A stretch of DNA of 60,000 nt from Nymphaea colorata (lineage: Eukaryota > Streptophyta > Magnoliopsida > Nymphaeales > Nymphaeaceae). The stretch is from assembly GCF_008831285.2 (NCBI RefSeq), contig NC_045148.1, positions 18,037,002 to 18,097,001 on the forward strand, in the 5' to 3' direction. Shown here one piece after another: positions 1-17,418 of the stretch (position 1 is the first letter of the stretch; every line of letters begins with the position of its first letter). The notes beneath the pieces were generated by a model. The model was not told where the DNA came from. It ran no database searches and saw only the letters and a program-made list of their open reading frames with translations. The position numbers were made by a program, and so were the translations under genes.

Positions 1-170
1 TTAAATACGGATCGATATCATGTATAATAACGTGTATACTTAAATATGGATCGATATCATGCACAATAACGTGTACTGTATACTTAAATATGGATCGATA
101 TCATGCCATAAGAACGTGTACTCATATACTTAAATATTTATGGATCGACATCATGCCATGTGCCCATTCT
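1..170. repeat. Tandem repeat at the window edge, about 45-bp unit
   Basis: About four imperfect head-to-tail copies of a unit containing CTTAAATATGGATCGATATC, each followed by an AACGTGTA motif (near 1, 41, 83 and 127). The last copy has an insertion and a changed ATCGACATC. The array probably continues to the left of the window. No coding content is visible. Confidence 0.8.
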
Positions 171-1373
171 ACTACGTGTCTCGACGGTGGCCGTAACCTG
201 TTTGTGGTTATCTTTTCGTGTTCCACGTATTCCTCTTTCTTTTTCAATTGTGAAAGCGCGTAGCCTCGATCTTTTGTTCCGATAATTAGATTGGAAGTTC
301 CACAGCTATTAGATTTTGTATTTAATTGGACCGGGTCTACGTTAAACCCGATCCACTTGGCATCCTAAATTTGTTGTGCTTGGAGCAATGTGTGAATGGA
401 CGGGTCCTCCCATTGAAGGCATACACTCTCGCTCTAGCTCTCTCTTTCTCTCTCCCGCTGGTCCAAAAGTTCACATATTTCAGCTGGGGAAAGGCTCCAT
501 GACATATTTGTAATGACACACTTAGTGATACATTTGTAATGAAATAAACTGAAACGACCTTAGTGGAACTTTGCCTTCAGTGGTATAGTGCAACCGGCCA
601 GTAAGCAGACTCGCACCAGAGAGGTCTGTTATTTGAAGCCAATGGTCTTTCTCTGTTTCTCTCGATTTGGATTGAAACGATGGCAAATACAACATTCAAA
701 TGTACCATAAGTTCATTCACATTTTTTTAGCAAGACAAAACCTTCAAGGCATAAAGACATGGTCTTGAAAATTTTACACTGAAAATCGTTTCTGATAAAT
801 AAGTATATCTTAGAAACACCTTAATTCAATTCATAGAAAATCCCACTACAAATGGTGAATTTCAAGTGCCGATAGCGTTCTTGGAAAATTTTTCACCAAT
901 TTTTGCATCCATTGGAAACCCAAAAAAAAAAAAATGTTCTATTGACACACAGCCTGTGATCAGAGAAGAGAAAGGGGGCCGGTTTAGAGACGTTGATCGA
1001 TTGGATTCAGGGCAAGAGTTCTACAATTTTTTTATTTTGTTATCTCTCTTCCCACCCCACCTACTAAACAGTCAAGCCCCTAGGAGTATACAACCATTGC
1101 AACAACCATCGTACTCCCAACAACCATCACATGGGGAAAACAAAGGAGGACCAGAGATTGATCATCCTGTAGATTCTATGGAATTTAATACTGCACAATT
1201 CCAACACAAAAATGTTTGGATTTCCCATTCATGCTCTGAACAGTTGTCAATGTTGCCCATACATCGGCCATGCTGCTTTGAATCTCTATAGTTGAACTTA
1301 TTAGATGAAAGATTTCAAGGATCTACAGGAAGTTTTTTTACCTAATCCTCGTTTGGATCTGTGGCTACAGCAT
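171..1373. other. Intergenic DNA downstream of the poly(A) polymerase gene
   Basis: No gene recognised. An open frame at 866-1291 (+) has low-complexity composition and resembles nothing I know. The part close to 1373 should contain the 3' UTR of the minus-strand poly(A) polymerase. A possible tRNA-like SINE head lies at 568-668 (A-box-like TGGTATAGTGCAACCGG, B-box-like TTATTTGAAGCC), but no tail or target duplication was found, so it stays tentative. Confidence 0.5.
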
Positions 1374-6621
<5,248 letters not shown>

Positions 6622-7950
6622 CGGTGCAAAAAAGCTAACAAATTCACAAATAATCTGAATGTACCCCAATTTTCTCCAAGAAATACCCCAAATCTCAATT
6701 CTCAACGCATGCCCAACTTCTGAATTTATGAATAAAGATTACAGAGAAGCCAAAAGTTTCAGTATTCTTTCAACTATGACCAATTCTCGGCAAGGAATCA
6801 GAAGAAAAGATAAAGAAATAATATCCATTCTGCACTATTCGTTGAAGAAATAATAACAAAAATCAAGGGAAAACAAGATTAAGGTTAAAGTACACTAGAA
6901 GCCCATAGAGGATTACAGTCGCTTCGAAGAAGATAATAAAGTACAACTGAGACCCTAACGACGGAGGATCTTCTCATTTAGAAACAACGAAAGGCCCTCT
7001 GGCGCAAAGCCACGGCTTCCTTTCCCCGATGTTGCAGCCGGGAAACCGCCTTTTCTCGTTACCCACTTCAAGTTTTCGCCGGAACACAGCCCAATCGTTC
7101 GAAGAGATCTTGACTAGGCCGGAAAATCGACCGCTCCCATCGGTTGGAACAAAATCGAAAGAGAAAAGGAAGGTTTCCCCGTCGGGAAAGAAACATAGAG
7201 GCGATTCCGGTTCGGCACTTCCAAAGGATTAGAGGGACTGAACCCTCGAATCTGGATACGGTTGACGGGAAAAGAGATCATCAATCATCAAACACTGTCG
7301 CGCGAAGCAACCAGAATAGGGTTTGTTCCGACGCTCTAGCCTTTCTTTCCTATTTCAATACCAACACCCCCTCTCCCCTCATAACAAGAACTAAAAATAT
7401 TAACAACAAAATTAATAATGACAATAAAAGAGCTTTCATGCAATTAATTTTCATTCTAAACAGTCAGATCAAATTTAATCCGGTTGTCTATATGAGAGAC
7501 AAAGATGCTGAGTCTTTTTTATTGTTTCCTAGAGGTACGAATTTTTCCAAAGGTAACTTACTGGAAAGGATAAATTTACCTTTCGGACAAAAAAAGTAAA
7601 TGAGAAATTTCGTCAGAAATGAAATCATGGACGGGCACTTCTCGTTTGCACTTTCTTTTTTTGAAGCCCTGATCCTTGTATCCAATGCTGTCATGCCATA
7701 TATTAGGGAAATAGCAACAAGAGGACCTCTAGATCTCTATTGACAAACCCAAAAAAGTAGTGCTCTCGTTTAAGATGGTTTGAGCAGATCATACTAAAGT
7801 TATTTCATACGTACGAACAAGAGGACAAGCTATTGAAAAATCAAATTAAAAAAAGGAAATGAAAAGTTTGAGAAAATAATGACTGATAATATTGGTGCTT
7901 TCTTTCTTAGTCGCCCAAATTCAATACTGTGATTTCCAGATTGAATTTTA
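6622..7950. other. Poly(A) polymerase 5' UTR/promoter region and intergenic DNA
   Basis: Sequence upstream of the minus-strand start at 6621. Around 7000-7330 the composition turns GC-richer and contains TCCGGC/GGAAAC-type motifs, as expected near a plant transcription start. Plus-strand open frames at 7029-7232 and 7144-7599 overlap each other and resemble no protein family, so I treat them as chance frames in UTR/promoter DNA. No clear TATA box was identified. Confidence 0.45.
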
Positions 7951-8011
7951 CAGCTTCATCTTTTGAATTACAATGGATGGCAAAATAGACAAGGAAAAAA
8001 CAGCAAATACT

Positions 8012-8245
8012 AGCAACTTAAAAGCATGCCTCAAGGGGTTTTGGCGCAGTGGCTCGGGCCAATGGCTGGTAGGCAACCGGCTTCGGTTTCGAATGGCATG
8101 GACACTAACTTCTTGCACAAGCTGAAGCAGCTGTATGCTTTCGAGGTGGTGTACTAGCCTCGGATTGTGCCACCGGGGAAACAACAATGTCTCTCGGACT
8201 CGGGTGGAAGAAGTTTCTAAGGGTTAGGGAAAAAAGCAACTTAAA
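8012..8245 (+). mobile_element. tRNA-derived SINE with target-site duplication
   Basis: A tRNA-like head begins near 8030. It has an A box, TTGGCGCAGTGGCTCGGG (from 8041), and a B box, GGTTTCGAAT (8085-8094), the internal RNA polymerase III promoter layout of plant SINEs. A non-tRNA body follows, then a short A-rich tail (to about 8234). The 11-mer AGCAACTTAAA lies on both sides (8012-8022 and 8235-8245), an exact target duplication as left by LINE-assisted insertion. It sits between the poly(A) polymerase and dioxygenase genes. The family name is not known to me. Confidence 0.8.
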
Positions 8246-8339
8246 GCAGCAAAAACTACAAAACAAAAATTTAGCCTGAATAAGTTATCCAATCATGTGT
8301 AAAAGTATAATTTATTATTATGTTTACGGTTGAAAGAAT

Positions 8340-8665
8340 CTCTCTCTCGTCTAGAGGTTGTGGCTCATATCCTCTTGGTGGCGCATTTAGAAAAAGCGTA
8401 ACAACAAAGTCTTCATGAACACTTTCTCATTGCTGAATTTTGTGACACGCCTTGTACAAAAAAATGTCCACTTTGCTCTTCGATTATGATGTCATCCTTC
8501 ATTTTGTCTATCCACTTTCTTCCTACTCCTTATTTCATTTTATTGTATTGTTGTCTTGTATATTTCATTATTTTTTTTGTTTTTACGATTTGTTTTTTAT
8601 TTAAGAGACTTTTTGCCCCCAAATTTTGTTATGCATTCTCATTTTATGGGCTCCCCCTCTCCCCA
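8340..8665 (+). mobile_element. Truncated LINE 3' end (copy 1)
   Basis: This segment aligns by eye with 58619-58960. Shared blocks include TTGGTGGCGCATTT, CAACAA..GTCTTCA and the terminal CCCAAATTTTGTTAT followed by ATTCTCATTTTAT. In the other copy these blocks encode the C-terminus of a LINE reverse transcriptase polyprotein. Here the reading frame is degraded by stops and indels. The 5' part is absent, as is usual for 5'-truncated LINEs. No convincing target duplication was found. Confidence 0.65.
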
Positions 8666-8799
8666 TTTAAAACTTCTTTTTGTTTAAACTTTAAAATGAA
8701 CTGGCCAAGTTTTGGTTAAGCTCCTTAACAAAAAAAAAAACCGGCGTTACTTGGTGAATCTCTTGAGAAGCCAAGGGAGTGCTCGGACAAAGAATAACG

Positions 8800-8905
8800 G
8801 CATTTGGTGGACCACCTCACCATTCAAGATATGTAATATAAGAAACCAACAAGGTTCGAACCCCTCGACACTGCATTTGCTTGGGGAGATCAGTCAGGAG
8901 TCCCT
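8800..8905 (+). mobile_element. Possible SINE fragment with a B-box-like motif
   Basis: CAACAAGGTTCGAACCCC at about 8848-8865 is a near-ideal tRNA B box, preceded by a poor A-box-like stretch (GGCATTTGGTGGACC). This resembles the head of plant Au-like SINEs. It does not fold into a cloverleaf that I can recognise and no target duplication was seen. It could be chance or a decayed SINE. Confidence 0.35.
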
Positions 8906-9704
8906 AACCATTTCATCACTTTCATTCGAAATGAATGTCTGAGAAAGTTAATTGTCCACATTGAATCCTTCCTGCGCTGCTCATTGAGAGCACATCCGAA
9001 ACAAGATAGGTAAGACAACAAGCCTCCATCTCACCAGGGTTGAAATTAAAGTCGATGTCAGGTCGTCTCAAGACCATACACATTTCATTTTCAAGCAGGC
9101 TATTGTTCCAACAAATTTCAGAAAAAGTTTAGGCATATGGAAGAGAGAGAGAGAGCCGATAAAATGGAAATTCATTCAAAACAAAATGTAGTGACAAGGC
9201 GTCACCAATCAACAGTATCAAAAGAAAAAAAGATAAAAAGTGACATAAGAAGAAAATTAGCAGAGAGAGCAATATACAGCACTTAATACATCCAACATTT
9301 TCCAATTGGACATTGGCAGGATGCCAGAACTCCTACATCGGAAACTTATCTTTACACCAAAAGAAGACCAAAGTTTACTACTCTTGCATGCCAGTTGAAG
9401 CCATGCAGCTGCACTTCATGATACCTGTTGAATCAGCGATACGTTTTACACACACAGGACTCGGCATCAGAAAAGTGAACCCAGGCTTAAGAGGAGGTTT
9501 CAGATGCAAGGGGTGAATGCAGCACACTCTGAAACCATTCACAAAATGGTAAAACGAAACGCAGCAAGTTTACATTTGAAAGGAGACCCCTGCCTCCAAC
9601 TAGAACTCCCTAAGACTGAAGATTTCATATGCCACAAGCACTGGTTGCAGATTATGCATGGGGATAGGTCTTGCCATGGACTCTTGGTGGACTGGGGCTC
9701 CACT
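8906..9704. other. Intergenic DNA and probable 3' UTR of the dioxygenase gene
   Basis: No gene recognised. Open frames at 9313-9516 (+), 9504-9764 (+) and 9539-9739 (-) overlap each other in different frames and lack family motifs. The minus-strand dioxygenase should end its transcript somewhere in this stretch. Confidence 0.45.
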
Positions 9705-12700
9705 TCAGGCAAAAGAAACATCTTTCCGAAGCTTGCCAATTGGATCGAAATAACACCAGGATGATTTCTTCTGGGCGGTGAAGATATGCAGCCATCACAT
9801 GTACATAAAATGCCACCTTACAGAGTCACTGGCAATATGCAGTCAACCAGTTTATGACACCAAGTGCCCCAGACCAGTTTTTGACTAAATCATTGATTCT
9901 CCTCTCCTAAGAAACTCCTGCATGATTGGGACATGAATAGAGAAAATTTTTACTTCAAGTACATGGCGAAGAAGACACCTAGCAAGAACTTACCAGTTTT
10001 GTTGCAGCAACCATTTTTTCATGTCTTTCATTCTTCTGACGTAAACACTCCCCACACCAATTAGAGAAATCTTTTTGATACCTTATGAGCTCTCTAAAAA
10101 CCGAACTGAAAGAAAAGTATTAAACACAAGTAATTTAGAATAACATATACGTTGCAGATGTTACAGCCAAAGGCAGCTGTCCATATGTCTATCAACGCAA
10201 TGAAATCAAAGTAGATTAAATGTGTTAAATAGTAGTTACTAACGGTTTTCCTGCCGAAGCTGTTCTCATTCTTTACCTGGTTGCATTTATTTTAAGCTTG
10301 GCATTAAATAAAGGAAAAAACAAAAAATCTTTGTGAGATTTCAGTTACTAGTTTTAGTAACCTGCTAAAGTTGGACATATTAATGCTAAAGGCTTTATTT
10401 TTCTAGTACAAAATTCGATGGTGGACAAAATTGTATGACTAGCAAAGAATGGTTTATATATCAGGATACTAACGTAGCAATTCTTATGCTCTAACAGCAT
10501 TAAAGAAAGCCAAAATAAATAATTTATGGAAGGTCCAAAACGACAAGATAAACCACCAACAAAACTTTAATTTTTGTATCAAAGACCAGCCACTACTGCA
10601 AAATCACACAAAGTCGGCAACTAAAATGCATATTATGCTTCCATATTGGAATGTTGGGTTTCAAGTTCACAGTAGCACATATGACAATTTTACAAATACA
10701 TGATCCAGGAGTTGGTACATTTATGTACAACCCATGTCCGCAAATTGCAGCATGTAGGAATAAGTGGTGCATGCTCAGCTAGCATGGTCCAGCACAAGAA
10801 GAAAAGAAGCATGATGCACGTACAGTAATAAACCAAGAGCAAACAATCCTCTGAAAACTTACTGAATTAAGCACAGCTTTGAACTATTAAGGAAGAAGCA
10901 ATTCTTCCAAAAGACGTAGAAGACCAAATTGCCCTGCTCTAACTTTAATTTATATTATATGTCAGGGTCGGATCCAATTTCTGGAACACATACAATTTAG
11001 ACCCCCAGTTCAACTCTGTGCACAACACTGACTGCCTTCATTCTTATCGTTAGCCTTTGCCTAAGCACTGTTTTGCCATTTAAGTTGCATCAATATGACA
11101 CCTGTAATGCCCATTGCTGAACTTAGCCTTGGTACTTCCAACATCAGATAGGCAACTTTGCATAATTATCCAGTTACGAAATTAGAAGTCAGACACAAGT
11201 AGGTCAAAGCCCTAAAGGTCATGACTACTAGGAATTAGCCAGTCCAAGTCAGTTGACTAAAATAAATTAGAAATGAAATAGAATATACATAGATTTTAAA
11301 ATACATATAGATGAACAGGTACACAAAACACACACATATATATTATATATAGGCCTTCTGCAAAAATCCTTCTAAAAAAAGAAATTTAGTGTCCTAACAA
11401 AGAGAAGAAAAAATATAAGTGTAGGACTGACCCGAAAACCTACAGGTCGCTCATTGACTTGTAGGGACCAGTGTCCTTGCGATTCATTAGTCCATGGCTG
11501 TACCAACTATGTGGCCAGTGCTAGTTGGCCAGCTACTGACTGGGCAACTACCGGAATAGTCGACTGACCAGTCTCCTAGATAAACAACATGGTTTTCTAA
11601 GAACTGTTTTCTCAACTCAACCTTATTAAAATGTGTGACAAAGACCTATATTGCATCCTACGTTTGGAGATTTTGACGTTATCAACGACTAACTTTTCGT
11701 TTCTCCAAAATAGTCATAAAATGACACGTATAACACACAGAAACAGCTAGTTCCATTACTTTTTCTAATGGCATGCATGTATATCACACAGAACCAAAAT
11801 TAACCATCGCCTTGCAAACTGCAAAGACATTCACATTTAACAAACACGTACAGTATTGATTGCTTGTTCACTCATTATAAGTGGCCCAAGGTTTTGGTTG
11901 CTAAGAGGCAAGAATACTACACCAAATTTAATGCATGATATTGCATATTTACAATACAAAGTGTGAAGGAAATGGAAATACCTTCTGCACCACAAAAGTA
12001 GATTGATTCGATTGCCAGATGTTGTGGGTCTTGCTCCATGCCGATGACGACCACGGTGAAGTATCGCTTGTCCAGGAACATGTGAATAATCAAAAATTTC
12101 CTAGAAACAAGAAATAAGCATTCATAAATAGGAGAACCAACGGTCCACTGATCAAACCAATCAAAGTTCATTATGATCATAACATCTGTCCAAGAAAACT
12201 TTATTAGAAAAAAAAAAAAAACAAGTCCACATGAAACTTTCAGTGTTTTGTCTTTTCTGTTACCAAGAAATAGGCATTTTCATCTCTTATCATACTTCCC
12301 CTTCTTACACCCTGATGCAGTAGGTCATTAAGTGGCAAGCCACTTCCTCAAACATAGACAGCAGCCATAATATACTAAACTGGTCTTCTCAAACAGCACG
12401 CCTGGGTCTTTAAAATTTTAAAATAAATAAATGTGCAACAGAAACAGCATTTCATATAGATTAAATTCTTTGACTTTTACTAGCAATACATCTGTGAGAG
12501 ACATGCAATAGTATACGTTATAAAGCTACCATTGAGAAGTTCTTTGCAGATCTTAAAGTATCAGCTATAACAGCCATGTTTTGACAGTCAAGATGACCCT
12601 TCAAAATCCCTCTATAACAGGACATTTTCTCACAATTCTTCTTCACAATATGAAACCTTGGTTGAATTGCAGCAACCCAAAAAAGTCAATTGAATTAACC

Positions 12701-15700
12701 CATGCTAAAGCATTGCATTTGGAAAATTAACAAACATCCAGTGCCTTTATACCTTTAGCATGTGTAATATGATTTTCCATTAGTTAATCCCATTGTCACA
12801 GATATCAGCATCTTTTTTTTCTCAAAAGAACACGGAAATGGGAAAAGAAAGATGGAAAAAACATAAAAAAAGGATGATATTTTGGAGACAAACGTCAAAA
12901 TGAAAATATTACGCTTTCTTGTTTTCCTTGGGAGAAAAAATCTGTTTTAAATTCTTCAGGTTTCTTTTAACATTTTAAGAGATATTTTAAATTTTTACCA
13001 ATATTTTGTAAAGATAGTATAAATCCCAAATTTTTCATAATTTTTCTATTACATTTTTACATTTTAAAATTCCTAAGATTTTTCCAAAAAAACTCGATTG
13101 ATAAATAACTGAGAAAAACCACACAGATAAAAACCCGAACACAATGGTCACAACAATTCCAACAAAAAGCAACCATAACGGATGTTATGTACAGATACAT
13201 TTCAGTATGCATACCACTGTCTTATTAGTAGGGCTCTAACAGATTCATTGACATATCAATCTAAATCCTTTATCACAGTTGGTAATGTACATCCTTCCTC
13301 ACATTTAAAGTCAAATCAGTCTGAGTTGGTCGATTTACTTCTCTCTATCCATCAAATTTTGCTGATATGTCAATGAATCTGTTAGAACAGCTGAAAGTAA
13401 AAACATGCAACCATGCGTGCGCAAAGCTAAATATGCACTAGACCCAACTAATCAATAACTTCATATGAAAAATTAAGGATAAATTATGACCATTCCTAAC
13501 CACAAACATACCTCCGGATGAGTGTCAGAATTTACATGGTTATCACACCGTACACCTCTGAAAAACAGGTCGCCACCAGAAAACTGTTTGCCTAAGCAGA
13601 TGTTTAGGGTTACTTCTGAATCATCCACATGGAATCCTACAACAATAACAATGAAACTCTCAAACTTGAAAACAAAACTAGCACATGCTTCAAGGAATTT
13701 TCCGTTGAAGGCTTGAATCAAGTATGTGTTCTTTGCAATGTTTATAAAAGGCGTAGCGTATCAGTCGGGCCGACCTATACGCCGTATCGTAACGTATCGT
13801 AAAATTAATTTTTTAATTTTAAAAAATATTTGAAAATCAGAAAAAATAGACAAAAATCCTTAAAAATCTAAAAAAATGAACAAAAAATCAGAAATCAAGA
13901 AAAATAAAAAATGTATTCAAATATAAAAAAGTTCATCATACATAAGGAACATTCATGTGTATACTATCAACAACACATTCAAAAAAAAGAAATCAAATAT
14001 TCAAATTAACATAATAAGCATCTATCACAATTTTAAACTTGAAAATTTTATAAAATTTTAGGACTTAGAGTCTTAAGACTTGAACTTTTAGGACTTAGAT
14101 TGCATCACAATTTTATAAGTTCAAACATACAGTTATCATCTTTCATGATTCAACGATGATATCTCCCAAATTGATGAATCCTTGGTTAATTTTTATGAAA
14201 ATAGGCAAAAGCTCTCCCTCCTATGTCTATTGGAGTCTTTAAATACAAGAGGAGAGGGAGGGAGGAGTGTTTAAACTTTTAAAAAATAAGGAATTTTATG
14301 TTTCTCCCGTATCGTACGATACGGGGGTGTATCGGCCGTATCGTACGATACAGACCCCGTATCGTACGATACGGGCGATACGGGTAAGATACGCACGCGT
14401 ATCGTGTACCGAACACGTATCGTATAGGTTTCTTCGACCTATACGATACGTATCGTACGATACGGATAACATTGGTTCTTTGGGTCATATGGGGTGGGTT
14501 TTTCTTTTTTTGTGGGGTGAGGTGGGCCAGATTTTGCATGTGACCTGTGAACAGCACTAACAAGGCCAGCGAACTGAGTTGTCCTAGGATGGAACTAACA
14601 AAAATTCAATCCGCACAAAATAATTACTCAAATCGGGGCAGGTGAGTGCTCTCTGAGAGATTCCTTTGGCTATGAAAATTTTGTTATCTAAGGAGATTTT
14701 GAAAGCTTTTGGGCTTTTAATAGCATGTAAATGCCAAAGATACCGAAAGAAGCCATAAAATTGCTTTCAATTAGGATAAAATTTAAATGTCATATCTTCA
14801 TTTTAAAGTTTCTGATTTGCATGATGTAACACAAAATTTATTCAAAATAAAAGGATAAAAATGTGCATAAAATTCAAAATATCAGGGATAATCATCATCA
14901 ATAAGCAACATAAAACAAGGTGACTTGCAGAAGACAACCAGAGACATCCATCTTGAGCCAAAGTTCTAAAACACCCACAACAACAAACCTTTTATGGTTA
15001 GAACATAAAGAAAATGTCAAAATCAAAAACCCATACAGCAAGCATTTCACTTTCCTCTTCTTGAGACACAGATTGTGTTGGATCAATTGTACAAATTCTG
15101 TCTTACCTAAAAAATTTGTTCATATTGCATGCACAGGAAACAGTTTCCACAAACTTCCAATTTGAATTCATTGTCGAGATAATCATAAGAAACCTCAACC
15201 ACCAACATGCACATCATAGTAGCCCATGAAACAGAATTCATCAAGGATGACAATCTCAAAGCACCAAGTCTATCACTTTCAAATGCAGTGGAACAGGAAA
15301 GGGACATACCAAGTGAAACATCCTTGTCTTCTCCATATTCAACAATGAAACCATGATGTGAATCTAAAGATGATCCACCAACTTCTGGGAAAAAAACTGC
15401 ATTAAAATATTAAATTGAGAATTATTTAAAAACATACAAAAAATAGCAAACAATGTATATATATCAACCTGATAAGTTTCATGGCAATTGGCAAGGCTTC
15501 ACCATGAGTTTCCTTTCTACAAAATGTGGTCTTTCTTATGAAATTCTCAAAAGTCAAAATTGTAAACATTGAAGAGAGGAAAATAAGAAAGTACAAATAA
15601 ATAAATAACTATACATATAGGAAAATTGAATGGTGACTCTGGTTTTTCAAAGTCACCCAGCCTGCAGAATATATAATTAAAATATATAAGAAGAAGTTGT

Positions 15701-15837
15701 ATCCAAGAACTTCGTAAATAAACATCGTGATGTTATCAAGATATATGCATCTTCATGGGGATAGTCGCAAGTTTGTGATATAGAAAGCTATGATAGTTCC
15801 AACATTTTGGAGATATTGGTTACCATGTGCACACAAC

Positions 15838-15877
<40 letters not shown>

Positions 15878-17367
15878 ATTCATGACAACCACTATGAATT
15901 GTTCAATTCAATCAATTTAAATTATTGCAAGTTGCGACAATAGAAGCAACCTTTTAAGGTCAAACTATCAGTTATTATCCACCTTTCATACGTTGCTTTT
16001 ATGTGGCAACTTATAAATTGTCAATACATTTTGATTGGATGGATGTTACCAGGGTACTATATTTCTTGGTTTTCATGTGCTAGGAGCCATATTCGCACAA
16101 AAATGCAAATATAGACCTACACAGACATAATTTTTAACTGATGAAGAACTTGGAAAATATGTCATAAAAGTATATGGTTTTTAACTTATGCATTCACCAA
16201 AAAAATTGTACAGTTTCTACGTTTTTATGCTCATTTCCTTATTTTTAAATACCGTTTGTACTTAAAAAAGTTGATTAGTTCAGATAATTATTTGTTATGC
16301 TCCTCTAGATCCTAATCATATTTCATTCCCCAGCAAAGTCTCATGGGATACATGCACCCAAAGGACCAGATCTGATTACGTCACGGCTTACCCATTGCTT
16401 GCATGCAACTAAGGTAAGTAAAAGCATATTGCTACAAGTCAGCAGCTATCATAATAAAGAGCTATAACAATTCAATCCATGAACACATGTACAGCTTATG
16501 ATATTACCTTTAGACATTGGAGAGACAAACTGATGCATAAGCTGATTAAGCATGGATTCCATGCCAAAATCATCAAGAACAGCTCCATACTTGTTCATTG
16601 TGTTTGGTCTCATTATCTTACATCTGGTTTCCTGAACCCATTTTTCAAAATTTTCTACCTGGAACATTAAAATAACTCTCACTTCATAACACAATGTTAT
16701 AAGTACAAAAGGTGGTGTGTATGCCAAATCAATAATTTTACTTGGTACCTCAGCAAGCAGCATTTCACAAAAACTTGGACGAAGCATTGAAAATGTGTAG
16801 ATGCCTGGTGAAGGTTCACGTATGATACTTCTCAGAGTCTGTTTATTGTTCTCATTGATTGCGTTAATGAAAGATGGTACAAAAAATGCTGCCGGCTGCA
16901 TGTCATACAATGCTTTATGCAGAGGCTGAAACAAGAAAAAGAAAATCAGATGCACAAACTACCTCATGACATCAATGACCAGTGTCAGCTCATCAACCAG
17001 TCCTATGTTGGGACCAGTTTTACCACACCCTGCATATTTAACATATTCCACTCGTCTTTTCATAATCTACCTTGTAGATGTCATCTTGTAATTCAAATAT
17101 TATAAAGCTATATAAAATGATATTTTTTAAATATGTGAATAAGATTCTATAAGAATTTAAAATCAAGCGTCTGAATGCTTTTGGCTTCTGCAACTCATCT
17201 TACATGTCCAAGAAAAAGGAGTTTTATGAATCTGTATGTTTTTAAACAAGCACATTACCATCTATAGTTATTTTTCCAAAATCCCCTAAAAAATTAAGGG
17301 AACAGAGAGGTAAATGCAAGTTCCAAGATGCAACTGGTTGAACGCATTTCTCACGGGGCATCTGTTT

Positions 17368-17418
<51 letters not shown>

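Noticed and set aside
1-170. CRISPR-like spacing of the repeats at the window start
   Set aside because: The copies are contiguous imperfect tandem repeats with no unique equal-length spacers, in a plant nuclear genome.
7029-7599. Overlapping plus-strand frames upstream of the poly(A) polymerase
   Set aside because: They lie in its probable 5' UTR/promoter, overlap each other in two frames and match nothing known.
8041-8100. Possible tRNA gene at 8041-8100
   Set aside because: A and B boxes are present, but there is no cloverleaf acceptor stem, and the unit continues into a body with an A-rich end and target duplication, so it is a SINE.
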